In this document: piece after piece, positions 13,259 to 26,102 of the stretch | Numbering within the stretch: position 1 is the stretch's first letter | How the letters are laid out: every line of letters starts with the position of its first letter | Assembly: GCA_003344405.1 (NCBI GenBank) | Contig: NOWV01000198.1 | Span: 1-64,000, forward strand | Direction of reading: 5' to 3' | DNA: 64,000 nucleotides | From: Trichoplax sp. H2 | Lineage: Eukaryota > Placozoa > Uniplacotomia > Trichoplacea | Notes under the pieces: model-generated | What the model was told of the DNA's origin: nothing | The model's input: the letters and a program-made list of their open reading frames with translations, nothing else | The model's database searches: none | Translations under genes and position numbers: made by a program

Positions 13259-14655
13259 CTTCCTTGGATTATATATTGCTAAGAATCTATTTCGGTCATG
13301 TTGATCGTTTTTTTCTACATCTTTCTTTTCTGCGCTTCGATAATGTACATATCTGTGCATCGTAATTTAATTTTCTTAACAAACGGTAGAAGGAATTATA
13401 GCTCCGTATCAGATCAGAGTAATATCTATGACAAATTACCTTGGTTGTTGACGATGGCAGAACATATATATCAGATTATTTAAACAACCACGATCGTAAG
13501 GATTAGGTATATTATTAAATTTTTGCGTGATCTATGATAATATAATTAACATCGTTAATAATTGTTATCCTAATTATACATGACCTCAAAAGTGGATTGA
13601 AATTGTATATTGATCGGTAGTATAATCACGTTACTAACATATTCATTGGTAGATTTATTAAAGGGGACTAAGTAACAATGGAAGCCAGTCAGTCCTATAA
13701 CGGGTACAAGCATTAATCCACTTATGCTTAAACATGCTATACTGATTGATTTTGTTAAAGAAAGGTTATAACGCGTAGTAGTAACAGAAGAATGACAGTT
13801 AAACTATAGTAAATACTGTTAAAAGGATACGGAAAGGCAATCTCATCTCCATTAGAAGCTGCATAAATGATATGAATAACTGTTAGGGTGCATACAATAA
13901 TTCCGTACGCTGTAATAGACAGTAATAAGATAAAGAAGTATCGGTAATTTCGACGTCCAATACAATTATGCAACCAAGGGCAATGATGATCGAATCCCTA
14001 GAAAAAAGGATGAAATTTTATGGTCGTGAATGCATCGGTATATTGTGCCCCCGGTACTGTGATTAACGGATAATATCTTACATGATCGGATAATTTATTA
14101 TGATACAACTTTAAACTAACCTCAACACAACTGTCACAAATGCTGCAGTGAGATGTACGTGGCGGTCTATAAAAATGGCAGGTATCACACCATTTAAGTT
14201 TAATGGAAATATCACGGATGGTTACGGTTTTATAAAGAGGTGTTCGAAAATCATCCTCAAAACTGGAATGCCAAAAAGCTGAAATTTAAAAAATTAAAGA
14301 AGTAGTCATTAGCAAGCTCAGCAATGAAAAGGCTTATGTTTCATGCTATGACTTAAGCATACACATGGCATATCATGTTTAAGGGCCACGTCAAAATCTC
14401 GTACTCATGCTATAAATTAGATAACATACACGCAATCCTCGTTAGGAAAATTGATATTGTAGATATTACCTCTAGGATAATAACCAGGGTCCATGCAAGC
14501 GACACGTAGAAATAGCGCAACGATGAATAAAAATATTGCAGCCATAACAGAAGTAATAACAATTCCAGTAGTATGGAATTCAATGATGTAATATTGACAA
14601 CTAAATAATAGCAATGCAAACGGTAACGTTAATGAACAACAATTAGTTAATATTG
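13259..14655 (-). CDS. DHHC palmitoyltransferase, ZDHHC5/8-like (ends incomplete)
   Basis: Transfers palmitate to cysteines of membrane-associated proteins; an integral membrane enzyme. Minus-strand exons: 14470-14655, 14121-14278, 13831-13997, 13639-13741, 13440-13531, 13259-13352, all in phase. The first encodes two membrane segments followed by [11 protein letters not shown], the DPG motif. The second gives [15 protein letters not shown] and then the cysteine-rich domain ([20 protein letters not shown]). The third carries the catalytic DHHC ([20 protein letters not shown]) and membrane segment 3. The fourth has segment 4 and the GLTGFH/STNEY motif. The fifth has [10 protein letters not shown], matching the NPF-x-GC-NN motif of ZDHHC5/8. 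The start codon exon and the end of the C-terminal tail were not found: the first listed exon begins in mid-codon, and the last ends at a good splice donor. ZDHHC18/14 are less likely because of the EDDFR-PLYK signature. Confidence 0.85.
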
Positions 14656-17600
14656 CTTCGATAACAAAGTGATTTGAAAGATAGAGTTTGCATTCAGAAA
14701 TATTTGATCACAGTAAGGGGGTGATGAGTCTATAAAGCATATGTTAATTAGTGTATATATATTTTAATAGATGATAATAACAGAACAATGTAGAAGAGAA
14801 TATTTGTGATATCGTGATCTTACAAATAGCATGCAAATGAAAATATTATCATATTGTACGTTGCAAGTGGAAGTCCTTATGCTCAAGGTCTGGTTTATTG
14901 GAGCATACCATTGCAATGTTAATATGACTAACCGAACATTTCCAGACCTTGACGCGTTTAGGGCATTTTGCCTGCTATTTTCGTCTACTTATGCGATACG
15001 GTATTTGCTAATAGGACGCTAATGATGAGGTTATTCATCAGAACATAGTCGTAAACGTTGGAATTTAACATTGAATCTATCTATCTCCTAACGATTGGTA
15101 TTCGAGAAAAAAAGCTATCAAGGTGTAACCATAACAACTAGTCCAAACTGCTATCGGTAAGGTCCCCAAAATTGATTCATCTTGTATGTCATTTTTGAAC
15201 TTATTTTGATTGTAATGAAATATTGGACTCTTGAAATTTTCCTTTTCAGCATTTAAAGCATTACTTATCTCCCGGAAATAGAGACTATTTTCTTCTACGA
15301 GATTACCAACTATTAGCTTATTAGACAAAGCATAAAAATGTAGCCTACGCTATATATAACATATATATATGTACATTGTACAGTACGTCGTAACAATACA
15401 CAAGTTGGGTAGAGTGGATCTTTAACCTAAAGTTACAATTTGATTTTTGTATGAGCCTGTAAGAAAAAGTTGACCATAGTACGTTAACATAATCTAAATA
15501 CGTTCAGAGCTCCTAGCCTATAACACGCACAGTCTAATTTCATAAGAATGGTTTTAAAAGGTAAAACTGTATCATAGTAAGTTATTGTTCACATCAACTG
15601 TATGTACTGTACTCCTTCCAGGACAGTTTATTGCAATCTACTCCTCCGATATAATAAGGTATAATTGAACTATCAAACTGCTCCAAACAGATTCATCACC
15701 ATCTTGTAAGCAATGGGTTGAAAACGGAGACTAATACCGGTTATGGAGAATAGAGAGACTACGCCAAATTACATAACTATTTGTATATTGTACTGTATCC
15801 TTCTACTGGTAAAACTAGGCCAGATTGAATGAATGCGCCTGAAGTGATTCAACACTCTATCCTTTCAACGTAGAAATCAAAGAATAAATAATTTTTTTTC
15901 CATCAACGGACAATATTCAACCATTCACTGACGATCGCGATTGGAACGCTTATAGATTATTAGACTGATTGCACAATGACTACATTCATATTGTCCTATT
16001 TGTAGTAGAGCTTGAAAGAGTCTGGGTCTTATTACATTTTGATATAGGTGATTACAGTACTCTTCAAGAGTAGAACTGGCTTCGAAAACAAAGCGGCAGT
16101 CCCTACTAGAATAATTATTTCCATATCATCGTACTAGACTCCATTTGTAAGCGATCGATCTTGGAAGAGTCCGGATCTCATCTCGTCACCAGAAGTGTCC
16201 TCTACTACTGTTGCGATCAAAGTAATGAACTGGCTGGAAAAGAAAGCCAAGAGACAACAAAAGGACAAACTTACGTTGAGGCAAAAAATCCAGCACTTAA
16301 AATTAAGAGGATGCTGAAAGCCATGACTACTGCAAAATACTCTTTAATAATCGATCGAATTGGCGTAAAATGCGTCCTTTGATCGTTGTATCCATTTTTC
16401 TTTCGTTTGACCGCCATATCCACTAAAAATGAGATTATTGGAAAGGAGAATGACTGCTAGACATGATAGCCACTCTTGCAAGTTGACATGAAGTGGAGGC
16501 CCAGTCGCAGGAAATGGCTTGAGATTGGTCCAAACTCTATTCTACTAGTCGATACAGTACTACAGTACTGTACATTGTGCACCAAGCCTAGCCAACAGTA
16601 CAGTACTGTACTAGGACCACAATCAGTGGGATACAGTTACGTCGTGGATGGCTGGCTCAACAGTTTAGTAAACACCTTTTGTTAAGCGCAGGCTAGACGA
16701 GACTGCTTTGATGGCCTAGACAAATGTTGATGTGTGGTGTTTAAATATGGCTTCTTTACCGCTATTTGGGACTGTATGACACTTTGATCAAGCGCTAGAC
16801 TGAATCGAATACAGTAGGTAGAATGAAGAAAGTAACAGGAAATAGGCCAATCAACAATACTACCACTTTATAGCATTTCATTCTCATCCTACTGAAGGTA
16901 CAGCGACTGTCTTCGTCAGTATCTACCTTTGCTTTGGTATCCATTGCATGAATATCGGTCATGATTACTCATGATAGTATACTATTTGTTTCTCCACTCT
17001 GCTCGATTCGTAAACTACTGTATACTACTGTACTCCACTATATGCGGGTATATTTCCACCTCAAACCAACCAATCCATTGGTGCATCGCTATTGCACTTT
17101 CCATGAGAGACTGCCAAGCAGTCCTAGTCTCTGCCCACTATCCCCATTCTTGATTCGGTCATTCGAGTTTGAGATAGTATCAAGGAGCTCGTTGCGCTCA
17201 TGCTATACGAGTAGTAGTCTGCTAAAAGCAAATTACTATACGGTCTACACGAATGGCTCGTTGATCGATTACTTTATCGCTTTTCTTATATTCTAATTAT
17301 ATATGACCGTCAAAATGGCTCTGTTGCCAGTAGTGATTGCACCGGCTAACAAAAGGTTTACCCGAAATGGAATCCCTCCTTGCGAGTAATGTCTTTTCAC
17401 TCGCACATCCAAATTGGACAACAGACTGTAGAATCGACAATGCTCATGACCAATGTAAAAGAAAAGCCTGGGATCAACTTGGAAAAATAGCGAGAATCTA
17501 CTCGGTCTCTGTCCTAGTAGAAATTATTACTTAAGCTTTCTTTTACCTCTATGCTCCCTCCATTGCGCTCGAGCTCGGACTGAGTCCACTCAGTATCACC

Positions 17601-18010
17601 GTTGATTCAAGTGGTATTGTAGGATCAACGCGCGCCAAGTTGACTATTTTCCAACTTACTGTACAATACATGCGAGAGTGTCCTATACGATGGTATGACA
17701 ACATCAACATCGCTGCAAGTCAATAACCAAATAATAGGACAACATCAGCGGACGCCGTATGTCTCCACGATGTCAAGTGCTACCGTGTTATGACTGTCCA
17801 ACCGTCCGTCTGCACACTCATCTAACTGAAGCGTACCTTCAATACGCGTAAAAGGTACAGTACGCCGTCGTCCATGTCTTTGTGCTTACGTTCAGTGGAT
17901 CCATTTCCTTGACCAGCTTATTCTGTAGTGGAAGTTCTCTCCTTCTCTTTACCTTGGCTAATGTTAACATCATTTGCTAGAGCAATTATCCACACGTCCA
18001 TACACTTGAA
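14656..18010. other. Long intergenic region between DHHC gene and HIRA
   Basis: It must hold the undetected 5' exon(s) of the DHHC gene and the HIRA promoter. Single GTACAGTAC/GTACTGTAC elements lie at 15378-15386, 15604-15612 and 17855-17863, the last about 150 bp before the HIRA start. From about 16100 to 17950 base composition is visibly less AT-rich than the surroundings and open frames of 60-111 codons overlap in several frames, but none has recognisable motifs, matching splice sites or consistent phase. I regard them as chance frames. I see no transposase, reverse transcriptase or terminal repeats. Confidence 0.5.
16551..16613. repeat. GTAC(A/T)GTAC palindrome cluster
   Basis: Two dense blocks of the palindromic unit (TACAGTACTACAGTACTGTAC and AACAGTACAGTACTGTAC) are separated by about 25 bases of unrelated sequence. 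Same family as the clusters at 5259, 54270, 57988 and 61651. It lies 1.4 kb upstream of the HIRA start, farther from a known start than the other clusters. Confidence 0.8.
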
Positions 18011-21000
18011 ATGAAGCTAGTCAAGCCAGATTGGATCGAACATGAAGGTAGCTATGGTGTATTCAATCATGACCGGTAGAGATGAATGTTTTCCATCGAC
18101 AGGCATTTTTGCATGTTGACCTTGATATTAATTATAATTATTGGCCAAGAAATGGCATCATTTTGAATCATCATCTTTATGCATTCACCAACCTCAAAGA
18201 GGGTTCCGTTATCCTATCGGACTAACGGATAGGGTAGAGATAGCGATCATGTCCACAGTGTTAGCAGGAGTGGACAGTTTAATAATTGTAATCATCATGG
18301 ACGGTGTCCAAACAACAAATTGAATTACATGTCCTACTGCCATACTGTATTTTGCACGCTATCCGCTACAGGACCACATACTCTCCTTGACAGTGGAGTC
18401 AATCCAAACAAGTCTAGTGTTAGCTGTTGCAGCAAGCCTTTAGTTCTGATGCTACATCATTTTTTCCATAGGGAATAGGAGTAATCCATAACCCTTGCTT
18501 GCTCGATTTCTTATTATCGGCCATTTTTACCTTTAGCTTATACAAGTCCTCAATTGGTATTGTTTGCAGTTTCCATTCTTGTTACGATGCAAATGATGAC
18601 AAGATTATTCTTGTGTACTGTATATGTATTATACATGATTATACTCTGCCGATACAACATTTCTTATCCTAATTACTCTATGATAACACTAGTACACACA
18701 CATAGTGATTAGTGGAAATAATCATCATATTGACAAGTTTTCTTACCTTTCTACTACATAGTCAATGCAACGGACACACTTATTTGCACATCATGTATCT
18801 CACTCACAACGACTGGAATATGAACAATGCAGCGTACGCATTCAAGTTAGAATGCATTATTTCTACTGTTACAATTGCGCTTTAGTTATTTTTTTTTCTT
18901 AGTACTTCATCTTTGCCTACATAAAAGACAAGCTTTAAAATAATGTTAGCATGCACGCGTACAATTGTACACTTGTACATGCAAATTACAAACGCTAACA
19001 TAACATAAGCAGCCACTCTCCTTTTCCGACTTATGGTTATGACAAATTATCTGCATTAGATGAGTATTGCATCAGCAGCTTGTCTCAAATTAATTACCAT
19101 AAGCAGAACGGGTAGAAATAAGAGTATCAATGCTACTCCGCTATTCAGTTGAATTTCTTGACGGCACAATTTGGTATACTTTATGCTCCAACATAAACAA
19201 ACGCCAATCGTTTTGAAGTGACGCTATGGCTGGCTGCAGTGAATTTGGCGTACAGCATCTCATCGACTATAATCAGCTAACCCTTGAGCAAAAGGAATGA
19301 AATGAAACATAGTTCTGTATTATCATCTCATTGAAATCGTCTCAGTCAATTGTAATCATTGTTATTACTTTGTTGAGCAAGTCGTATAGAAGCAAAATTA
19401 TACTATTGCTACGCAAGTGGTTAAGTTTCAAATATTGAAAGCACTGAAATGCTCTGTTGATGCTAAAATTGTTGATTTATTCCAAAGTGGAACGTAGTAG
19501 ATGCAGTAGTTTACCTCGTATAACGACATTGCTTTCACCTAAACTGTTGAATTAAATGATTACTAGGCGGTGCTATCTACTCACTTGATATTCATCCAGA
19601 TGGTTCGCGCCTTGCTACTGGAGGTGCAGGTTGGTGGATTATTAATATAATAATCATATCATAATCATAATATATGTGCTGTAGTCCTTGTATTAACTGC
19701 AAACGGAACCATTATTCTATGAAGCTTATCTATTCAACATAAGGTGTAGTGAATGATCGCAATTTAGTAATCGAACTTCATATTTTACCCTCACACCCTA
19801 TACAACAGTAATTGCCTTAACTACGGTATAAACTCTGCAATTGGCAATAGCTAAAAGCTTTTATTATGTCTATTAGAGGCTATCTGTATTAAGAAGTCTA
19901 TGAGAACTTTATTTGCTTGCGAATATTGTACTAATAATTATGGAAATACAATGAAAATAACGGATTGATTAGAAATAGTTAGCTTGAACTTTGGATAATT
20001 TTTTTAAAATATGACTAGGTAAAGGCTGCGGAGAGATTTGCATTTGGAATATGACCCCACTAAGAATGGAAGAGGAGGAGAAGAATGAAGCGTGCGATAG
20101 ATTGTTGTGTAAGATGACAAATCACTCAGGTATTGGCGGTAATTGTGGAATTAATGGAAGAGCTTGAGTTCACAAGTTTTTATCGAAATTAGAATGTCTT
20201 TGTACTCAATAATCCTATTATTGTAAGGCTATACCTATAATAATGATCGTTAATTGATACTTTGTAATAGATAGTGTAAATTGCGTTCGATGGTCAGCTA
20301 GTGGTAACTATCTAGCGTCCTGTAGCCTTGGTATTGTGATAATTTGGCATAAAAGGTAATCAAGACTGAATAGTGCTCGTCAAGCAACTCGTATTTAGTT
20401 GATAATTAATCAGTAGCTGACGTGGCTAAAATGGGACATTCGTTCAATTATAGCAGAGTTAAAGGATTCTTTAAGAAATAGTTTCTATTAAATGTTATAA
20501 TGTCATACATGCGATATAGAACATGGGTTTTATTGAAAGATATACGTTTGAAATATATGCCACCTTCTTATTTTTACTGTAACTAAGATAAATACCTTGC
20601 ATAATTGCTCTTTGTAAAATTGACTACTGATAGCACTATCTCGATATTTGCTGATTTACTTCAAGCAGTGTTGAATCTAGTACTATATTTGGTGGAGGCA
20701 GGAATATTGAGAATTGGACGTGCTCTCATATGTTGCATTCACATAAAGAAGGTGAAGGGGTTCATAAAAATTGTTGAAAGTTTCAATCTGATGTAATTTA
20801 ATCGAGGCTTACGTCTTCAATACCGAAGTATAGATGTTCTTGACTTAGCTTGGAATACAGACGATTCTATGCTTGCAACTGCAGGAATTGATGGGGTGAT
20901 TCTTGTTTGGAATGCTAAGTGCTTCCCAGGTATAGTATTTATTGGATGCTATCTGTTAGCCGTACAGAACATCAGGCTTAACTATTTTAAAATTGGCCTA

Positions 21001-24000
21001 TGAAAAATATACTATATTAGACCGTAGAAATGAAATCTGTCAACACAAAAGCAATAATTTTAGACAAACTGTGTATATACCTCGATACTATAATGTTTAA
21101 ATAAAAGCCTGAATTAGATACATATTACAAAAGATTTCTATCGCTCTTTTGAATCTATTCTTCAACACAAAAAAATAAATTACAGTTAATCTTAAATTTT
21201 AATTTTATATTTAGAAATTATATCAACTATTACGGATCATCAAGGCAGTGTAAAAGGCCTTACTTGGGATCCTATAGGAAAATATTTAGCATCTCAGGTT
21301 GTGTAGTAATCTCTGTCATTTATGTTATTTGATCCAATAATAGCTCGCTACAAAATGTAACAGATGGAATATTTTCTAATTAATAAATGTAGTCGATTGA
21401 TAAATCCTTACGTGTATGGAGGACAATAGACTGGAAACAGGAGGTCGCTATTACTAAACCATACTTGAAGGTGCTGTAGATTTTACTCAAATGAACATAA
21501 GTACATGCTGTCGAATTTATCTCACTGAATCTAAATGACTATTTGATGATTTTATCAACAGACTGGTGAAACATCTTTTTTCCTCAGAATAAGGTACTTG
21601 CCGTTCATTAATGTCTGCAGCTTAAGATACAATATAAGGAGACTATGCCATAACCAGTGTAACTTTGTTCTACGTTGTAGCTGGTCACCAGACGGCCAAT
21701 GCTTGGTATCGTCTCATGCCGATAATAACGCTGCTCCGGTAGCTAAGATTATCGAGCGACGCGGTTGGAAAGTTGATAAAGATTTTGTGGGTCATGAAAA
21801 AGCAGTTTGTGCTGTGGTAAATTCAAGTAGCTATATTTCAGATAGCATTTTATATAATAGTAACAGCCATCACTAATATTAATACCGTTAAATACCGTTC
21901 AGAAATTTAATCCGACCTTATTTCATGAAAATGTTCCTACAGCAAGTAAATTTGATGTAAGCTTTGCTGTTAAGTATAGTTACGGTTATTCTACTTTTCA
22001 TTATAAATCTATTGATGTGAACATTACAAATGGTTAAAAAATTTTTACATAAAAATCTTTTATAGATTTGTTGTTACTGCGCTCTTGGAAGCCGTGATTG
22101 CTCGATTTCTGTTTGGGTAAAATCTTGATATCATAGCAGGAATTAATTAACCAATATCATAGACCCTAAAGTTGTATGTTCATTATTTAAATAATGAGAT
22201 GCGTTTGTTACAATTTTTCAATTTAGTCGACTGCTCTACAGCGACCGGTGGTTGTAGTTAATAATCTCTTCGATAGTACCGTAGCGGATTTAACCTGGTA
22301 TAAAGTGCTTGATTATACAGATGTAACGTGCAATTGTACCTATCGTGACTTAAATTGTTTAATACTTGACTAGGAATTCATCCGGTAACGAGTTATTAGC
22401 CTGTTCTTTGGATGGCTCAGTAGCTTACTTTAGTTTCTCTGAAACGGAATTGGGAAAATCTCTAACAGAAAATGAAAGGGTGATAAAATTAATTGATTGA
22501 TAAATTTTTTTTGTCATTTTTAGTTATAACCTGTTAATACTGTGTTTCATATTAATTTGTTATTAGCTAATCTATTTTTTCCTTGTTCTTACAATGTAAT
22601 AATAACTCTTCTATCACTCTTCCTAATACAGGCAAAGTTCTTTCATAAACATTACGGAATTAATCCTAAAGTTGATGAGAATGGAATGAATGTCGGAAAT
22701 GCCTTTGTTGTTGAAAATCCTGACGTATTTCGAAATCAAGTAGAACAGAAAAAATTACAACAAGCGTTGTCGCATAGAACAGAGTCAGATACTACTTCCA
22801 ACAGTAAGTCACTGCAGCTTTATCTACCTTCCTTCTTATTTGAAATTATACTATATTTTAAATCATGAAATATTATGAAATAGTAACGAAAAGGTTTTAC
22901 TAACAATCAATAGCTGCAATTGATCTCATTGATAATTTATTTGATAGCTTTCTCTCCGCCAATTCTTAATAAGCCTACTGTAGCCAGAAGTATTCCTGTA
23001 TGTACTTGCAATATGTATCCGCATCAATATTGGATACACTTCATGTTATAGTCATTTTATCAAATATTAATCTAATTATAGAGCAATGTAAAAGATCGTC
23101 AAATCGAAAGAAAAACTGGTGATGGCCGACGGAGGATAACACCTTTTACGATTGCTACATCAAATACAAGTGGGTTAGTCCAATAAATATTTATTCGGAG
23201 ATTACATATACGAATGATGTCGCTATATACAATACGATATCTGTAAATCTTTAAACCTTGCTCCTTCTAGTATCGTAGATAATGAATACTCCGCCAATAT
23301 ACTGGATAAACCAAATTCCGTAAGATAATATATCCGATAGATATCATTTAACCTGGCAAGTTTTAGTTACCATACATTTACGTATTTTAATAGATTGAAA
23401 ACATGGAACCTGATCGGTCGATTGTACCGTTAATAATGCTGTAAGCATAGCATCAGATAATACTATATTAACGAAAGAATCTGATTTCTTGCTAGAAATT
23501 TACCGTCTATTACTTACCGAAAATAACATCTTATCGTATTCCTACTTTATAGTAAAAGAAATGCTGATACTAGCATAGACCGTGACGCTCGGAAAAAGTT
23601 AAAGTTTAAAGGTCTGGATTATAGTATACTTTTTAACTTACTTTGATATATTCTAATGGAAATATTACTTTTTGTAACTATTTACCTACATACTCGTATA
23701 TACATAAAATTAAGGTGTGCATGAGTTGATGTCGAGCACATCCAAAAGCGATGCTCACAAAGAGATGTACTGTCATTGCGATAGTCATAGTAGAAAAGTA
23801 GTAGCTACACGCTTTGAACCATCAACTGCAGGATCCTATTTTTAATGTTAGATATTCTATATCTAGATACGGATGGAGTAGGATCAGAAAGTGGAGACGC
23901 CGCTAATAAGGTAGTTAGGAAGTGGTATAATTCATCGACATGATGTTTAATTTAGCGTTTCCTGTTAAGCCTATAATTATATATCACATGGAATACTGGT

Positions 24001-26102
24001 AACTGCTCATATGATTGACCTTTAATGTTGATATATATCGGGATTGGATTTTCTAGATGTCAGAATCTGAAACTGAATGGATAAAGTCTGTTGCACTCAA
24101 GGGAATACATTCAAAAGCTGTGCTACCTATACCCGAAATAATACAAAAATTAACTCTACAGGTTGATACTTTTGTATTAATTTACTGTTGAAGAACTATT
24201 TGTTAATATTGCCACCTCATATGCTTATTTTTAGATTAATTGTGCAAGATTAAGCGGAAGTATAAATTCTGTGACTGTTGAAGTGATAAATGGCGAATCG
24301 TCAGGTATTAACCATGACTACATTATCATCTGATAAGAATGAATATTACTATGCATGGGTTAATAATGAATATCGGTAAGTTTTAATTTACATTACTTTA
24401 ATTATCTCTATGTTCATTATAATCGTAGACCCGCGAAGCAAAATAAAGTGTACATCCAATGGCAAAATATTGTGGGATGGTGCTTTAAATGGCAAGGTCT
24501 TATCTATTGCTGGTAAAAGGTTAGTGTTTTGACTTGCATTTCAATACGAATTTTAGTTCGCATTTAAGGAGAAAATAACTTTTTTATTAATACTAATGTG
24601 ATTTTGGAAATCTAGCAACTTTATCTGTGTAGCCTGCAGCAATAGAACTATAGTTGTCTTTACAATAAATGGTCGGCGGTAAGAGGATAAAGAATATAAA
24701 TTTATTATTTATTCTTTTCTATAATTAATAATCTAGGATCGTTCAATGAAGATTATAACCGCTCTAGTATTACAGTATTTTAGTATCAACTTTCGTACAT
24801 TATTATTTTTTTAACTTTTTTAAAAGTATTTAAAATTATGTAGTCCTTAGTCTTAACTGCTCAATTACGAAATTTTTGATGTTCATTCCAGGCTTTTTCC
24901 AGTTTTACAACTTGACGAAGCTGTCGCTTTATTACATTGCAATGATCACCATGTCCTCGCTATAACCAGAACTGGCGATTTATATATCTGGTACGATGCT
25001 AGAAAATACTATACTTAATAATGGTAATTGTAGCACGTAATTATTACATGCAGTAGCATTTAACTCTAACTATCTTTTCTTAGGAACTGTATTCTAAAGA
25101 CAAACGTTGTCAGTAGACAAACTATTTGTCCGGTTTTGGGAGGTAAATACGTGCTGACAATGATAATTAAAATTAAAATAATTCTGTAACTGATTTTTCA
25201 TCGGACTATATTTTTGTAGATTCAAACCTAAAAATTATAGAAATTGAGGTTTCTCTGGAAGGTTTGCCAATATTATGCATGTCTGATGGCAGCGCATACT
25301 TATTCAGCAAGGATTTACGAACATGGTGATTATACCATTTATACCGGGTCAGCAAATTTGCAAAAATTTTCAAAATTCATTTTACATCAATCTTTAGGGT
25401 ATTACTTTTCGACGGATCGGATGTGTCTGTCCGTAATATCTTCTCAGCTAGTTCGACCACATGTCATGGACGAAGTTTACCACCTAGAGGCCAATTATGG
25501 TCTTTGCAGGAGCGTTCGCGCTCACAAACGAAGTCCATCAGGTAAGTTGTTTAAATCTGTTGATTACAATTATTCGTAAGATACGTTGAAAACAAAATAG
25601 CGGTTAATTTTATGGAGCTATCCATATTAGTTAATCACTACACTATACGAGTATTTTTAAATATTTGTCCGCAGTAGTGTTAAAAACTCGAAGGCTAGAA
25701 GTTTTGATAGTAAATCCGATGATTTATTGTACATGCGGTACTTGGAGGTTAGTGCTGTTGTAGAATTTTTGTGACTTACTTATCGTTTATGTAGTATGGA
25801 ATTCTTACACTAGATCTCTACATTTTCAGAATCAAATAAATGCAACTTTAGCTATAAATTCAGCTGAGGAATATGAATATTGGCTGTTATTATATGTTCA
25901 GTTGTTGACGAAGCGAGGTAGGAATTATAAGACTCAAAATCTATTTCATCAATTCGATACCTCTGCAATAATTTCAGCGACTGATATAGACCGATTTCGA
26001 TTGGTCGATTCCATTTTTATAGAATATGAAAACAAAATTGAAGAGATTTTTCAAACGGTTACGTCTGAATATCAAAGGTTTCATTCTAAAAATTTGCCTT
26101 AA
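18011..26102 (+). CDS. HIRA: Histone chaperone HIRA, more than 20 exons
   Basis: HIRA deposits histone H3.3 independently of replication with UBN1, CABIN1 and ASF1. A short first exon, 18011-18047, encodes MKLVKPDWIEHE. Later exons include 19567-19629, 20019-20129, 20271-20355, 20681-20751, 20807-20929, 21215-21297, 21393-21470, 21562-21593, 21681-21816, 21903-21956, 22066-22116, 22227-22297, 22374-22479, 22632-22803, 22948-22997 and 23082-23169, all in phase. They form the N-terminal WD40 propeller (IYSLDIHPDGSRLATGG, VNCVRWSASGNYLAS, VKGLTWDPIGKYLASQ, WSPDGQCLVSSHADNN, FVGHEKAVCAV). The ASF1-binding B domain follows (GDGRRRITPF, 23082-23169). Exons around 24058-25400 give the C-terminal HIRA domain (VALLHCNDHHVLAITRTGDL, LPILCMSDGSAYLFS). 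The last exon, 25830-26102, reads NQINATLAINSAEEYEYWLL and ends in TAA. Intron 1 is 1.5 kb. Exons between 23170 and 25829 were only partly resolved. The 20807-20929 exon adds about nine residues before a WD strand. Confidence 0.93.

Noticed and set aside
13426-13439. 14-base intron joining the DHHC exon at 13440 to the nearest downstream AG
   Set aside because: Too short to splice; the acceptor at 13353 gives an 87-base intron and a frame that stays open to a good donor.
15077-15328. Minus-strand frame with a hydrophobic end as a possible first exon of the DHHC gene
   Set aside because: The next exon already encodes membrane segments 1 and 2, and no donor in the right phase was found.
16961-17534. 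Open frames of 60-111 codons upstream of HIRA
   Set aside because: They overlap in different frames without family motifs or a consistent splice structure.
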